Position numbers and translations under genes: made by a program. Under the pieces are notes generated by a model. It saw only the letters and a program-made list of their open reading frames with translations. It did no database searches and was not told where the DNA came from. A stretch of 10,076 bases of DNA from Ignavibacteria bacterium (lineage in GTDB: Bacteria > Bacteroidota > Ignavibacteria > Ignavibacteriales > Ignavibacteriaceae). Location of the stretch: assembly GCA_029863735.1 (NCBI GenBank), contig JAOTUT010000036.1, positions 1 through 10,076 of the forward strand. Direction: 5' to 3'. Numbering within the stretch: the first letter of the stretch is position 1; each line of letters begins with the position of its first letter. Below, piece after piece: positions 1-6,909 of this stretch.

Positions 1-2878
1 TTATCTTTTCAGCAACTTTTACAATGTCATTCTTTTCTTTGTCTTCGATCAGTGCTTCAATATCTTCTTCGCTGAGTGTGTTTAATGGCTGCGATAGTTT
101 TGAAAGGTCTCTGTAAATAGCATTAGCCTTCACTCCAAGCTTCCAGGACTGCATATAAGCGTCCTTAACGTCTTCGATGGTTGATTGGTTTGGCATATTG
201 ATCGTTTTCGAAATTGCACCGGATATAAAAGGTTGAGCAGCAGCCATCATTTTAATGTGAGCTAACGGTCTTATAAATCTAGTGCCTTTCTTGCCGCATT
301 TGTTGGCGCAATCGAAAACAGGGTAGTGTTCGTGCTTAAGGAAAGGAGCTCCCTCGATCGTCATCGTTCCGCAAACGTAGTCATTCGCCGAGGCAATTTC
401 CTGTTTGGAAAATCCAATTTCTTCCAGCAAATTAAAGTCGAAACTGTCAATCTTTTCTTCATCAATATCAAGATCATTTACCAGGAAGTCAGTGCCCAAA
501 GTGAATTTGTTAAACGCAAAACTGATTTCAAAGACTGTTGGGAGTGCTTTCTCAATTTTTGAAATTGCTTCTTCTGTAAATCCTTTTGCTTTTAATGATT
601 CAGGATTGATATACGGACTGCCTTGTAATGTACCCTGACCATTGGCATACTTAATTATCTCACTTATCTGATCTTTGTTATAACCCAATCTTTCGAGTGC
701 AGGAGGAATAGACTGGTTAATTATTTTAAAGTATCCACCACCGGCAAGCTTTTTAAATTTTACCAACGCAAAATCAGGCTCAACACCGGTAGTATCGCAA
801 TCCATAACCATAGCAATTGTACCTGTTGGGGCAATAGCTGTAACCTGGGCATTTCTAAAACCAAACTGTTCACCAAGTTCGAGAGCTTTGTCAGCATCTT
901 CTCTGGCTGCTTTCAACAAATCAGAAGGACAATGTTTTGGATTTATTCCAACCGGGTAGATTTTCAAACTTTCGTATTCTTCATTTGGCACATTATAAGC
1001 GGCTCGTTTATGATTACGGATTACACGAAGCATATGTTTTTTGTTTTGTTTGTAACCTGGGAATGTGCCAATTTCTTTTCCCATTTCTGCGGAAGTTGCA
1101 TAAGCTGACATATGCATAATTGCAGTTAAAGCACCACAAATTGCAAAGCCTTCATTACTGTCGTAAGGAATTCCCTGAAGCATAAGAAGTGTACCTAAGT
1201 TTGCATAACCCAATCCAAGCGTTCGATATTCATAACTAAGTTGTGCAATATTTATGCTTGGGAATTGAGCCATCATCACGCTGATTTCAAGTACAATAGT
1301 CCAGATTCTCGTTGCATGTCGATACTGATCTACGTTAAATTTCTTATCTTTAACATTATAGAATTTAACAAGGTTAAGAGATGCTAGGTTGCAGGCAGTA
1401 TCATCAAGGAACATATACTCACTGCAGGGATTTGAAGCTCTGATTTCTCCGCTCTCCGGGCAAGTATGCCATTCATTAATTGTATTGTGATATTGAATTC
1501 CGGGATCAGCAGAAGACCAGGTAGCGTATGCAATATCGTTCCAAAGATCTCTTGCTCTTAAAGTTTTGCAAGGTTTCGGATTTCTTTTTTCTTCTTTTGC
1601 CTTTCGTTTTTCAATTCTCCAATGGAGGTTCCAATCCTTATCATCCAGAACCGCATTCATAAATCCGTTAGTAACTCTTATTGAATTGTTGGAATTTTGT
1701 CCTGAAACAGTTGCATACGCATCAGAATTCCAATCAGTGCTATATTCTGGGAATTCAATTGATTTGAAACCCTGTTTTGCAAGTTGTATTACACGTTCAA
1801 TATAATTATTTGAGATCTTTGCTTTTCGGGCTTCAAGAACAGCAAATTTTAATTTTCTATTAACTTGTTTATTGAACTGGTCATTTTCAGGATGTTCAGA
1901 ATGACAGGCAGTCATAATATTATTTAAATGTATATTAGCTAGTTGCGAACCTGCAACCAAAGAAGCTACTTTCTGTTCTTCAATAACTTTCCAGTTTATA
2001 AATTCTTCAATATCAGGATGATCAAGATCCAGCGTAACCATTTTTGCGGCTCTTCTTGTTGTGCCACCGGATTTAATAGCGCCAGCAGATCGGTCACCTA
2101 TTTTTAAGAAGGACATTAAGCCGGAAGATTTTCCTCCGCCGCTGAGCGGTTCATTGTTTCCTCTTAATTCTGAGAAGTTTGAACCTGTGCCTGAACCATA
2201 TTTAAATAACCGTGCCTCACGAACCCACAGGTCCATTATTCCGCCGCTGTTAACAAGATCATCACTAACAGATTGAATAAAGCAAGCGTGCGGCTGAGGA
2301 TGAGTATAAGCATCTGTGGACGACACCATTTCGCCGGTCTGATAATCAACATAATAATGGCCTTGTGAGGGACCAGTAATTCCGTAGGCCCAATTTAAGC
2401 CTGTATTAAACCATTGCGGGCTATTTGGCGCTGCAAACTGATTTGCAAGCATATAAATAAGCTCATCGTAAAAAGTTTTGGCATCTTCTTCAGAGTCAAA
2501 GTAATTTCCTTTCCAGCCCCAGTAAGTCCAGCATCCTGCTAGCCTGTGAAATACCTGTCTTGAATCATGTTCTGCTGTGTATCGATCATCTTCTGGTAGG
2601 GTATCAAGTCGTGCTTTATCGGCGGTTGAAGGTTCTAACCACTCCGGGATACCTTCTTCTTCAACTTTAATTAATAGTTTGGGAATTCCTGCTTTTCTAA
2701 AATACTTTTGAGCAATAATATCTGTTGCAACCTGCGACCAGCTTTCAGGCACAGATACATCATCCATCCTGAACACAATGGATCCGTCGGGATTTTTAAT
2801 TTCTGATCGGCGTTTTACAAATTTGATTGATGATAGAGGGTCTTTTCCAGCTGTAGTAAACAGTCTTTTTACCTGCAT
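1..2878 (-). CDS. nrdJ: Adenosylcobalamin-dependent (class II) ribonucleotide reductase, C-terminus cut by window edge
   Basis: This enzyme reduces ribonucleotides to deoxyribonucleotides in the cytoplasm, using coenzyme B12 to make the thiyl radical, so it needs neither oxygen nor a partner radical subunit. About 959 codons are visible and the frame stays open to base 2, so the C-terminal tail is missing. Visible motifs are [16 protein letters not shown] with Cys199, [19 protein letters not shown] with Asn483, Cys485 and Glu487, [12 protein letters not shown] with Cys496, and APTGTIA. Cys485 and Cys496 lie 11 residues apart, as do the thiyl and redox cysteines of the Thermotoga class II enzyme (C322/C333), so Cys199 and Cys496 are the likely redox pair. 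A conserved [11 protein letters not shown] segment and an [15 protein letters not shown] segment follow, typical of the long B12-dependent subfamily. The start is ATG at 2878, with GGGAGA five bases upstream. There is no N-terminal ATP cone and no intein. Confidence 0.95.
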   Translation of the reverse strand, partial: MQVKRLFTTAGKDPLSSIKFVKRRSEIKNPDGSIVFRMDDVSVPESWSQVATDIIAQKYFRKAGIPKLLIKVEEEGIPEWLEPSTADKARLDTLPEDDRYTAEHDSRQVFHRLAGCWTYWGWKGNYFDSEEDAKTFYDELIYMLANQFAAPNSPQWFNTGLNWAYGITGPSQGHYYVDYQTGEMVSSTDAYTHPQPHACFIQSVSDDLVNSGGIMDLWVREARLFKYGSGTGSNFSELRGNNEPLSGGGKSSGLMSFLKIGDRSAGAIKSGGTTRRAAKMVTLDLDHPDIEEFINWKVIEEQKVASLVAGSQLANIHLNNIMTACHSEHPENDQFNKQVNRKLKFAVLEARKAKISNNYIERVIQLAKQGFKSIEFPEYSTDWNSDAYATVSGQNSNNSIRVTNGFMNAVLDDKDWNLHWRIEKRKAKEEKRNPKPCKTLRARDLWNDIAYATWSSADPGIQYHNTINEWHTCPESGEIRASNPCSEYMFLDDTACNLASLNLVKFYNVKDKKFNVDQYRHATRIWTIVLEISVMMAQFPSINIAQLSYEYRTLGLGYANLGTLLMLQGIPYDSNEGFAICGALTAIMHMSAYATSAEMGKEIGTFPGYKQNKKHMLRVIRNHKRAAYNVPNEEYESLKIYPVGINPKHCPSDLLKAAREDADKALELGEQFGFRNAQVTAIAPTGTIAMVMDCDTTGVEPDFALVKFKKLAGGGYFKIINQSIPPALERLGYNKDQISEIIKYANGQGTLQGSPYINPESLKAKGFTEEAISKIEKALPTVFEISFAFNKFTLGTDFLVNDLDIDEEKIDSFDFNLLEEIGFSKQEIASANDYVCGTMTIEGAPFLKHEHYPVFDCANKCGKKGTRFIRPLAHIKMMAAAQPFISGAISKTINMPNQSTIEDVKDAYMQSWKLGVKANAIYRDLSKLSQPLNTLSEEDIEALIEDKEKNDIVKVAEKI

Positions 2879-2883
2879 CAAGC

Positions 2884-2889
2884 TCTCCC
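2884..2889 (-). promoter_or_regulatory. Ribosome binding site of nrdJ
   Basis: On the minus strand GGGAGA sits five bases before the ATG at 2878. It supports this start over the overlapping in-frame alternatives. Confidence 0.6.
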
Positions 2890-2943
2890 GGTTTTACATT
2901 AGTTGTTTAAAGGAAAAAAATTTTATTAAAAGTAGAAGGATAT

Positions 2944-2972
2944 TCACTTTATAAGTAATTATTTTTAAGTGA
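2944..2972. repeat. Inverted repeat overlapping the nrdJ promoter
   Basis: TCACTT (2944-2949) and AAGTGA (2967-2972) form perfect six-base arms with a 17-base spacer. The arms overlap the edges of the candidate -10 and -35 boxes, which is where a repressor would bind. It does not match the NrdR box pattern, so the regulator, if any, is unknown. Confidence 0.3.
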
Positions 2973-2975
2973 CAA
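2948..2975 (-). promoter_or_regulatory. Candidate sigma70-type promoter of nrdJ
   Basis: Read on the minus strand, TTGTCA (2975-2970) and TATAAA (2953-2948) are separated by 16 bases. Each hexamer matches the sigma70 consensus at five of six positions. Transcription would begin near 2941, leaving a leader of about 60 bases that ends in the GGGAGA ribosome binding site. In this AT-rich spacer some chance matches are expected, but both boxes and the spacing agree. Confidence 0.4.
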
Positions 2976-3110
2976 AAAAACTATTCAATTGGTTTTGAGT
3001 TGGAGACTAATGGAAGTAAAAACTTCTGTAAAGCAGAAACAGCATAACAAGTTTTCAAAATTTTTTTTTGCTCCAACAAGGCAACGCTAACTTTGTAATA
3101 ATTTCCAAAA

Positions 3111-3140
3111 ATTGCAAATTAAATTTGAAGCGATTGCAAA
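3111..3140 (+). promoter_or_regulatory. TAnnTTTG box flanked by two ATTGCAAA direct repeats
   Basis: ATTGCAAA occurs at 3111-3118 and again at 3133-3140, 22 bases apart, about two helical turns. Between them lies TAAATTTG (3120-3127), an exact match to the Bacteroidota -7 element TAnnTTTG. The nearest upstream TTTG (3092-3095) is 24 bases away, longer than the usual 19-21. If real, it would drive the ABC operon with a leader of about 150 bases. Low complexity makes chance plausible. Confidence 0.25.
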
Positions 3141-3219
3141 ATTTTTTTTCTGAATTTTTGTTTTAAATTTTGATTTAAGTATAAATTTTTTAAGCGACAG
3201 TGCTAAAAATAAATTTTTC

Positions 3220-3249
3220 TTTGAATAGACAATTATTCGCGTAAATTGT
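3220..3249 (+). promoter_or_regulatory. Weak candidate promoter of the ABC operon
   Basis: TTTG at 3220-3223 is followed after 18 bases by TAAATTGT at 3242-3249, an imperfect Bacteroidota-style -33/-7 pair. It is nearer to the TTG start than the box at 3120. It is only a possible site. Confidence 0.2.
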
Positions 3250-3286
3250 TAATATATTTTGAAATAATATTGGCACAGACAACTAA

Positions 3287-4210
3287 TTGAACTCATCTGA
3301 AACTGTAATTGAAATATCCGGACTGTCAAAACGCTTCAAAGAGGTTCTTGCAGTAAATGAAGTAGAATTTAAAGTTCATAAAGGAGACGTTTTTGGATTC
3401 CTCGGACCAAATGGTGCAGGGAAAAGTACCACAATCAGGATGATTTTATCTCTTATTTCTCCAACTGCCGGATCAATTAAAATATTTGGTAAATCTCTTA
3501 ATGAAAATCGTAAAGAAATACTTACTAATATTGGTGCTATCGTAGAAAAACCTGACTTTTACCTCTACCTTCCCGCAATCAAAAACCTTGAAATTTTAGC
3601 TAAAATCTCAGGAAAAGAGATCTCAAAAAAGAGAATATTGGAACTCCTGGAACTGGTTGGGTTAAAAGATCGGGCCAAAAGTAAAGTAAAAACTTTTTCA
3701 CATGGAATGAAGCAGAGACTTGGAATTGCTCAGGCGCTGCTTCACAATCCTGAACTCATAGTGCTGGATGAACCAACAACGGGATTGGATCCTCAGGGGG
3801 TGAAAGAAATCAGGGATTTAATTATACACTTGAGCAAAGAAGAAAATAAAACAATTTTCCTTTCTTCACATGTTCTTTCAGAAATAGAACTGGTTGCTAA
3901 CCGAATGCTAATTATTAACAAGGGCAGCAAAGTTGTCGAGGGAGAAGTAAATCAACTTCTGAGTTCAAAAACACTCAAAGTTACTATTGAAGTAGAGAAT
4001 GTGGAGACTGCAAAAAAAGTTTTGGAAAGTACCAGGTGGAATAATCAAATTGAATCAATTACCGGAAAAAAATTCAGCATCAATATGGAAAACAAAGACA
4101 TTCCAGAAGTAAATAAATATCTTGTTGAAAACGGTGTCATGGTAAACGCTCTTGTCCCTGTAAGATCTCTTGAGGATTATTTTTTAACCATCACTGCCGG
4201 TGTAAAATGA
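3287..4210 (+). CDS. ABC transporter ATP-binding protein (ABC-2 type exporter, BcrA/CcmA-like)
   Basis: This is the cytoplasmic ATPase that powers the membrane protein encoded next to it. All nucleotide-binding motifs are present: Walker A GPNGAGKST (40-48), signature SHGMKQR (138-144), Walker B LIVLDEP with Asp161 and Glu162, D-loop GLDP (166-169) and switch His195 in SSHVLSE. The Q-loop position carries Glu87 (AIVEKPDFY) rather than Gln, as known for BcrA and lantibiotic-immunity ATPases. About 90 residues follow the ATPase core, usual for this class. The length of 307 residues is normal. The start is TTG, forced by an in-frame TAA directly before it (3284-3286) and no nearby ATG; no Shine-Dalgarno is visible. 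The stop overlaps the permease start (ATGA). The substrate is unknown; drug, peptide or lipid export are all possible. Confidence 0.92.
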   Translation: MNSSETVIEISGLSKRFKEVLAVNEVEFKVHKGDVFGFLGPNGAGKSTTIRMILSLISPTAGSIKIFGKSLNENRKEILTNIGAIVEKPDFYLYLPAIKNLEILAKISGKEISKKRILELLELVGLKDRAKSKVKTFSHGMKQRLGIAQALLHNPELIVLDEPTTGLDPQGVKEIRDLIIHLSKEENKTIFLSSHVLSEIELVANRMLIINKGSKVVEGEVNQLLSSKTLKVTIEVENVETAKKVLESTRWNNQIESITGKKFSINMENKDIPEVNKYLVENGVMVNALVPVRSLEDYFLTITAGVK

Positions 4211-5049
4211 TATTTACTTTGGTCAGAATTGAGCTGATGAAAATCTTCAGAAAGTGGCGAACTTATATCGGATTTATTGCCATTGGCATTCTCGTACCAT
4301 TACTTCATCTTGCAATGTACCTTGAAGGTCAGAATTCAATAGATTTTGTTACACGTGGATTAAGAGAATCGTTTATTTTAGTCGGCAACCTCTTAAATGG
4401 CTACTGGATATCATACATCATTCTGAATGCCCTCACAATACACATACCTTTTCTGATAACCCTTGTTGCAGCTGACCTTTTAGCGGGAGAGGCGACTGCC
4501 GGGACGTACAGAATTCTGGTAACCAGGCCGGTTTCGAGAATGCAGATTGTCACATCAAAGTTCATTGCCGGAATGATTTACACAGGTTCCCTTATTTTAT
4601 GGCTAGCTGTGATGAGCCTGGTTGTTGGTCTCATTATTTTTGGTAGCGGCGAATTAATTGTTGCAGGTTCCCAGGCTATAATCATTTTTGACAAAAGTGA
4701 TGTTTTGTGGAGATTCTTTTTGGCATATGGTTTCGGTATTTTGAGTATGAGTGTAGTATGCAGTCTGGCAATTTTATTCTCTTCATTAGTCGAAAACGCA
4801 ATAGGACCAATTGTTTCAACAATGGCAATTATAATTATCTTCATAATACTATCAGCATTTGACGTTGCGATTTTGAGAGAATTAAAACCTTATTTATTCA
4901 CAAACTATATTTTAAGTTGGAGAGAATTTTTTAACGATCCTCTGGATCTAACTGAAATAGCTAAGTCGGTTTTAATATTGAGCGGACATATAATATTATT
5001 CTTCACGGCCACTTCATTTATTTTTTATAAAAAAGATATACTCAGTTAA
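4207..5049 (+). CDS. ABC-2 type transporter permease
   Basis: This is the membrane subunit partnering the ATPase; the overlap ATGA at 4207-4210 implies translational coupling. The 280-residue protein has about six hydrophobic segments, near residues 20-39, 66-90, 116-146, 168-193, 198-223 and 252-274. An amphipathic N-terminal helix with the sequence RIELMKIFRKWRTY precedes the first. The motif LLAGEATAGTYRILVTRPVSR (around 91-111) is the cytoplasmic loop typical of ABC-2 permeases that are encoded with BcrA-like ATPases. A loop of about 25 residues lies between segments 3 and 4 and another (about 225-250) before the last. With one ATPase and one permease, the complex is probably a dimer of each. 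The substrate cannot be told from the sequence. Confidence 0.88.
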   Translation: MIFTLVRIELMKIFRKWRTYIGFIAIGILVPLLHLAMYLEGQNSIDFVTRGLRESFILVGNLLNGYWISYIILNALTIHIPFLITLVAADLLAGEATAGTYRILVTRPVSRMQIVTSKFIAGMIYTGSLILWLAVMSLVVGLIIFGSGELIVAGSQAIIIFDKSDVLWRFFLAYGFGILSMSVVCSLAILFSSLVENAIGPIVSTMAIIIIFIILSAFDVAILRELKPYLFTNYILSWREFFNDPLDLTEIAKSVLILSGHIILFFTATSFIFYKKDILS

Positions 5050-5067
5050 CGAAATATTGAAGTTATT

Positions 5068-5775
5068 ATGATACATAGAATTTTATCTGTTGTTATTTTG
5101 TTTGGTACACTCGGATTTTCACAGCTTAAAAATCCTGAAACGATCCTGGAAAATGTTAAAAAAGAATTTGACAAGATTGAGGACTACCAGGTAGATGTAA
5201 AGATTAAAGTGGATGTTGATTTTCTGAAAATGCCGGAAAGGGAAGCGACCATATTTTATAAAAAGCCAGACAAGTTTCACATTGATTCAGAAAACTTTGC
5301 CTTACTTCCAAAATCAGGATTAAATTCTTCTCCCCTTGGATTTCTGAACTATGATTATAAAGCATATTATATAAGAGAGGATACCGTTAATGGAGCAATA
5401 ACTTCTGTTATAAAGGTTATTCCATTGGAAGTTAGTGCTGACGTTATCTTGAGCACTTTTTGGGTTGATACCCAGAGAAATATTATTTTAAAAGTCGAAT
5501 CGACCCGAAAACCTCAGGGAACATTCTTCATCGATATGGAATATCTTAAAACAAAGCAGGGTTTTTGGCTCCCTTCCTCAATGACATTTTCTTTTACTGT
5601 TGATCGCAGTCTTTATCCAGGAAAGTTAAATAAAGATAATGATTCCGAATCAGGTAAATCAAAAGAAGATTCATCTGAAAAAGAGACTGGTTATGTTTAT
5701 TTAAATTATTCGAATTATAAAGTAAATATTGGCTTGCAGGATGAGTTATTTGAAGATAAAAATGAGAAAAAATAA
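5068..5775 (+). CDS. Secreted LolA-like protein (outer-membrane lipoprotein-sorting family)
   Basis: This 235-residue protein starts with a signal peptide (about residues 1-18, hydrophobic core VVILFGTLGF, likely cleaved after GFS), so it acts in the periplasm. The body fits the LolA/LolB-type fold family: a helix with ILENVKKEFDKIEDYQVDVKIKV, then alternating beta segments including FYKKPDKFHIDS and FIDMEYLKTKQGFWLPSSM, and a closing NYKVNIGLQDELFED. LolA-fold proteins bind lipid or lipoprotein acyl chains in a half-barrel. Residues 188-207 are a Ser/Asp/Glu/Lys-rich linker that looks disordered. The gene lies 18 bases after the permease, so it is probably the third gene of that operon and may be a carrier for the exported substrate. 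It is probably not the housekeeping LolA. No clear Shine-Dalgarno is seen. Confidence 0.75.
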   Translation: MIHRILSVVILFGTLGFSQLKNPETILENVKKEFDKIEDYQVDVKIKVDVDFLKMPEREATIFYKKPDKFHIDSENFALLPKSGLNSSPLGFLNYDYKAYYIREDTVNGAITSVIKVIPLEVSADVILSTFWVDTQRNIILKVESTRKPQGTFFIDMEYLKTKQGFWLPSSMTFSFTVDRSLYPGKLNKDNDSESGKSKEDSSEKETGYVYLNYSNYKVNIGLQDELFEDKNEKK

Positions 5776-5779
5776 AAAT

Positions 5780-5847
5780 GGGCGGTCGGAAATTTTATAA
5801 ACAATGATAATGAGGGCATAACATTGTGGAAAGTTTCCCGACCGCCC
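5780..5847 (+). repeat. Long GC-rich stem-loop just after the LolA-like gene
   Basis: GGGCGGTCGG (5780-5789) pairs perfectly with CCGACCGCCC (5838-5847). After one bulged C (5837), AAA (5790-5792) pairs with TTT (5834-5836). Inside the loop ACAATG (5801-5806) pairs with CATTGT (5822-5827), and TA-TG with CA-TA close a small AGGG tip. The arms are far richer in GC than their surroundings. The stem begins five bases after the stop codon of the LolA-like gene, so it may protect or end that transcript, but no T tract follows. Confidence 0.7.
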
Positions 5848-5848
5848 G

Positions 5849-5896
5849 GATCTGATCACTAGGAGGCTACTCTTAATAAAAAGAGGCAATCAGATC
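5849..5896 (+). repeat. Second stem-loop with nested hairpin
   Basis: GATCTGAT (5849-5856) pairs perfectly with ATCAGATC (5889-5896). The loop contains CTCTT (5870-5874) paired with AAGAG (5881-5885) around AATAAA, and an unpaired AGGAGG (5861-5866) that resembles a Shine-Dalgarno but has no reading frame behind it. It begins one base after the first stem ends, as though stacked on it. Confidence 0.55.
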
Positions 5897-5902
5897 TTGG
5901 GA

Positions 5903-5921
5903 GGAGAATTTAACATTCTTC
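5903..5921 (+). repeat. Third short hairpin
   Basis: GGAGAAT (5903-5909) pairs with ATTCTTC (5915-5921) with one G-T pair and a five-base loop. It continues the series of hairpins but alone is weak. Confidence 0.35.
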
Positions 5922-5950
5922 TTATGTAAATATTATTGTATTGAGGAAAG

Positions 5951-6021
5951 AAAAAAAGGCAGAATTTTATCAACTATTTACTTTTGACTTAATGCTTTAT
6001 TAAGAATCAAAAATCTGCCTT
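5951..6021 (-). terminator. Intrinsic terminator of the ACT-POT-cupin-DLH operon
   Basis: On the minus strand AAGGCAGA (6021-6014) pairs with TCTGCCTT (5963-5956), followed by a run of T (seven A on the plus strand at 5951-5957). Four more A-T pairs extend the stem past one mismatch, and an inner hairpin CTTAAT/ATTAAG (5988-5993/5999-6004) sits in the loop. It lies about 45 bases beyond the stop of the lipoprotein gene. The plus-strand side ends in TTATTGTT, so it may also stop the converging transcript. Confidence 0.65.
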
Positions 6022-6067
6022 ATTGTTGATTATAAAACAGGGATGAACGATTCAGGAAAATTTTTAA

Positions 6068-6880
6068 TTATTTACTGAAGACTTGAGTAAACACTTTTTT
6101 CATTTCAGCCCAGGATTCCTTATCAGCTTTCTCGTCATAAGCAAGAGGCATATTGAACATTTTTCCAAGGCTATCAGCATAAGGACTGGTAAAACTGTGA
6201 ACTGCCCCTTCATAATTGATAAATTCATAATTTACTTTAGCTGAATCCATTTCTTTTTTGAATGCTACAATCTGCTCTGGAGTTGTGAATGGATCATCTG
6301 CTCCATTGCAAACAAGTATGAAAGCCTTTACCACACCTTCTTCAGGAGGAACGATCGCCTGGAGACTACCGTGAAAGCTTGCAACTGCTTTTAAATCTGT
6401 TCCGATGCTTGCCATGTGAAGCACAACACCGCCACCAAAACAGTAACCAATGGCTGCAATATTATTTGGATCTACTGTCGCCTGTTCCTCAAGAAAATTA
6501 TAAGCAGCCATAAATCTTTTTTCGCCTGATTCTATATTGCTGAAGATGGCGGAAGCAAATTTTTGTGCGTCTTCAGGATGGGTTGCAGTTTTTCCATTAC
6601 CGAACATATCTAAAGCAAAGGCTGTATATCCTAACTCTGCAAGCATTCTTGCTCTGCTTCTGGCATAATCATTAAGTCCCCACCATTCGTGGACGATAAG
6701 CACTCCCGGTCTTTTTTCCTTTATATTATTATCATAAACTAGGAAACCATTAAGATTTGTGCTATCTGAAGAATATAACACTTCCTGTTCGACTAAATCA
6801 GTTTTTTGTTTGTTGGTTTCTGAGCAAGAACAAACAGAAGTTAGGATTAGAACAGCAATTATGACAGATAGTTTTTTCAT
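6068..6880 (-). CDS. Dienelactone hydrolase family lipoprotein
   Basis: This is an alpha/beta hydrolase of the dienelactone hydrolase family, which cleaves ester or lactone bonds. The nucleophile is Cys147 in GYCFGG, with Asp195 or Asp196 in GADDPF and His228 in AVHSF; Glu65 in HEWWGLN matches the conserved family Glu near the active-site Cys. Spacing of the triad (48-49 and 81 residues from Cys147) agrees with the classical enzyme (C123, D171, H202). The first 19 residues are a lipoprotein signal with lipobox V-C-S-C (Cys19), so the enzyme is membrane-anchored outside the cytoplasm, while classical members are soluble and cytoplasmic. A strong AAGGAGG (6886-6892) precedes the ATG. It is the last gene of the operon, 29 bases after the cupin. 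The substrate is unknown; it need not be a dienelactone. Confidence 0.88.
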   Translation of the reverse strand: MKKLSVIIAVLILTSVCSCSETNKQKTDLVEQEVLYSSDSTNLNGFLVYDNNIKEKRPGVLIVHEWWGLNDYARSRARMLAELGYTAFALDMFGNGKTATHPEDAQKFASAIFSNIESGEKRFMAAYNFLEEQATVDPNNIAAIGYCFGGGVVLHMASIGTDLKAVASFHGSLQAIVPPEEGVVKAFILVCNGADDPFTTPEQIVAFKKEMDSAKVNYEFINYEGAVHSFTSPYADSLGKMFNMPLAYDEKADKESWAEMKKVFTQVFSK

Positions 6881-6885
6881 AGATT

Positions 6886-6892
6886 CCTCCTT
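6886..6892 (-). promoter_or_regulatory. Strong ribosome binding site of the DLH lipoprotein
   Basis: AAGGAGG on the minus strand lies five bases before the ATG at 6880. It confirms the start and shows that this organism uses Shine-Dalgarno sequences. Confidence 0.7.
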
Positions 6893-6909
6893 ATTAATTA
6901 TTTAATGAA

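Larger units (their letters stand above)
2879..3286. other. Divergent intergenic spacer, nrdJ to ABC operon
   Basis: This is a 408-base, strongly AT-rich stretch with several long T or A runs (for example around 3060-3069 and 3142-3149). No convincing small gene, tRNA or cobalamin riboswitch is visible. It contains the nrdJ promoter candidate, a direct repeat of ATTGCAAA at 3111-3118 and 3133-3140, a TAAATTTG box at 3120-3127, and a possible promoter at 3220-3249. The stretch 2976-3110 holds nothing that I can assign. Confidence 0.6.
5776..6067. other. Convergent intergenic spacer packed with inverted repeats
   Basis: These 292 bases lie between two converging operons and contain no credible gene. 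From left to right they hold a long GC-rich stem (5780-5847), a two-part hairpin (5849-5896), a short hairpin (5903-5921), an AT-rich gap, and a long terminator hairpin (5956-6021). Nearly 70 percent of the spacer can fold, unusual for a simple terminator region. Confidence 0.7.

Noticed and set aside
1..3. TTA at the left edge as the nrdJ stop codon (TAA on the minus strand)
   Set aside because: It is out of frame; the gene's codons fall at positions 2-4, 5-7 and so on, so the gene runs off the window.
326..2276. Short plus-strand open frames opposite nrdJ
   Set aside because: They lie antisense to a long frame with strong reductase motifs and show no protein-like features of their own.
1..2878. 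Intein or insertion in nrdJ, a common integration site
   Set aside because: The translated motifs run continuously at family-like spacing with no splice-block signatures.
3244..3262. NrdR-box-like AT-rich sequence near TTGTTAATATATTTTG
   Set aside because: The flanking symmetric bases of the NrdR box are missing, it is not paired with a second box, and it lies some 370 bases from nrdJ.
2879..3286. Cobalamin riboswitch before the B12-dependent reductase
   Set aside because: No B12-box-like conserved segment or multi-arm fold was found on either strand, and the probable leader is only about 60 bases.
4578..4844. Minus-strand frame within the permease gene
   Set aside because: It is the mirror of the hydrophobic coding sequence and has no ribosome site.
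5861..5866. AGGAGG as a ribosome site for a small gene in the spacer
   Set aside because: No start codon followed by a sensible frame lies at the right distance; the motif sits in a hairpin loop.
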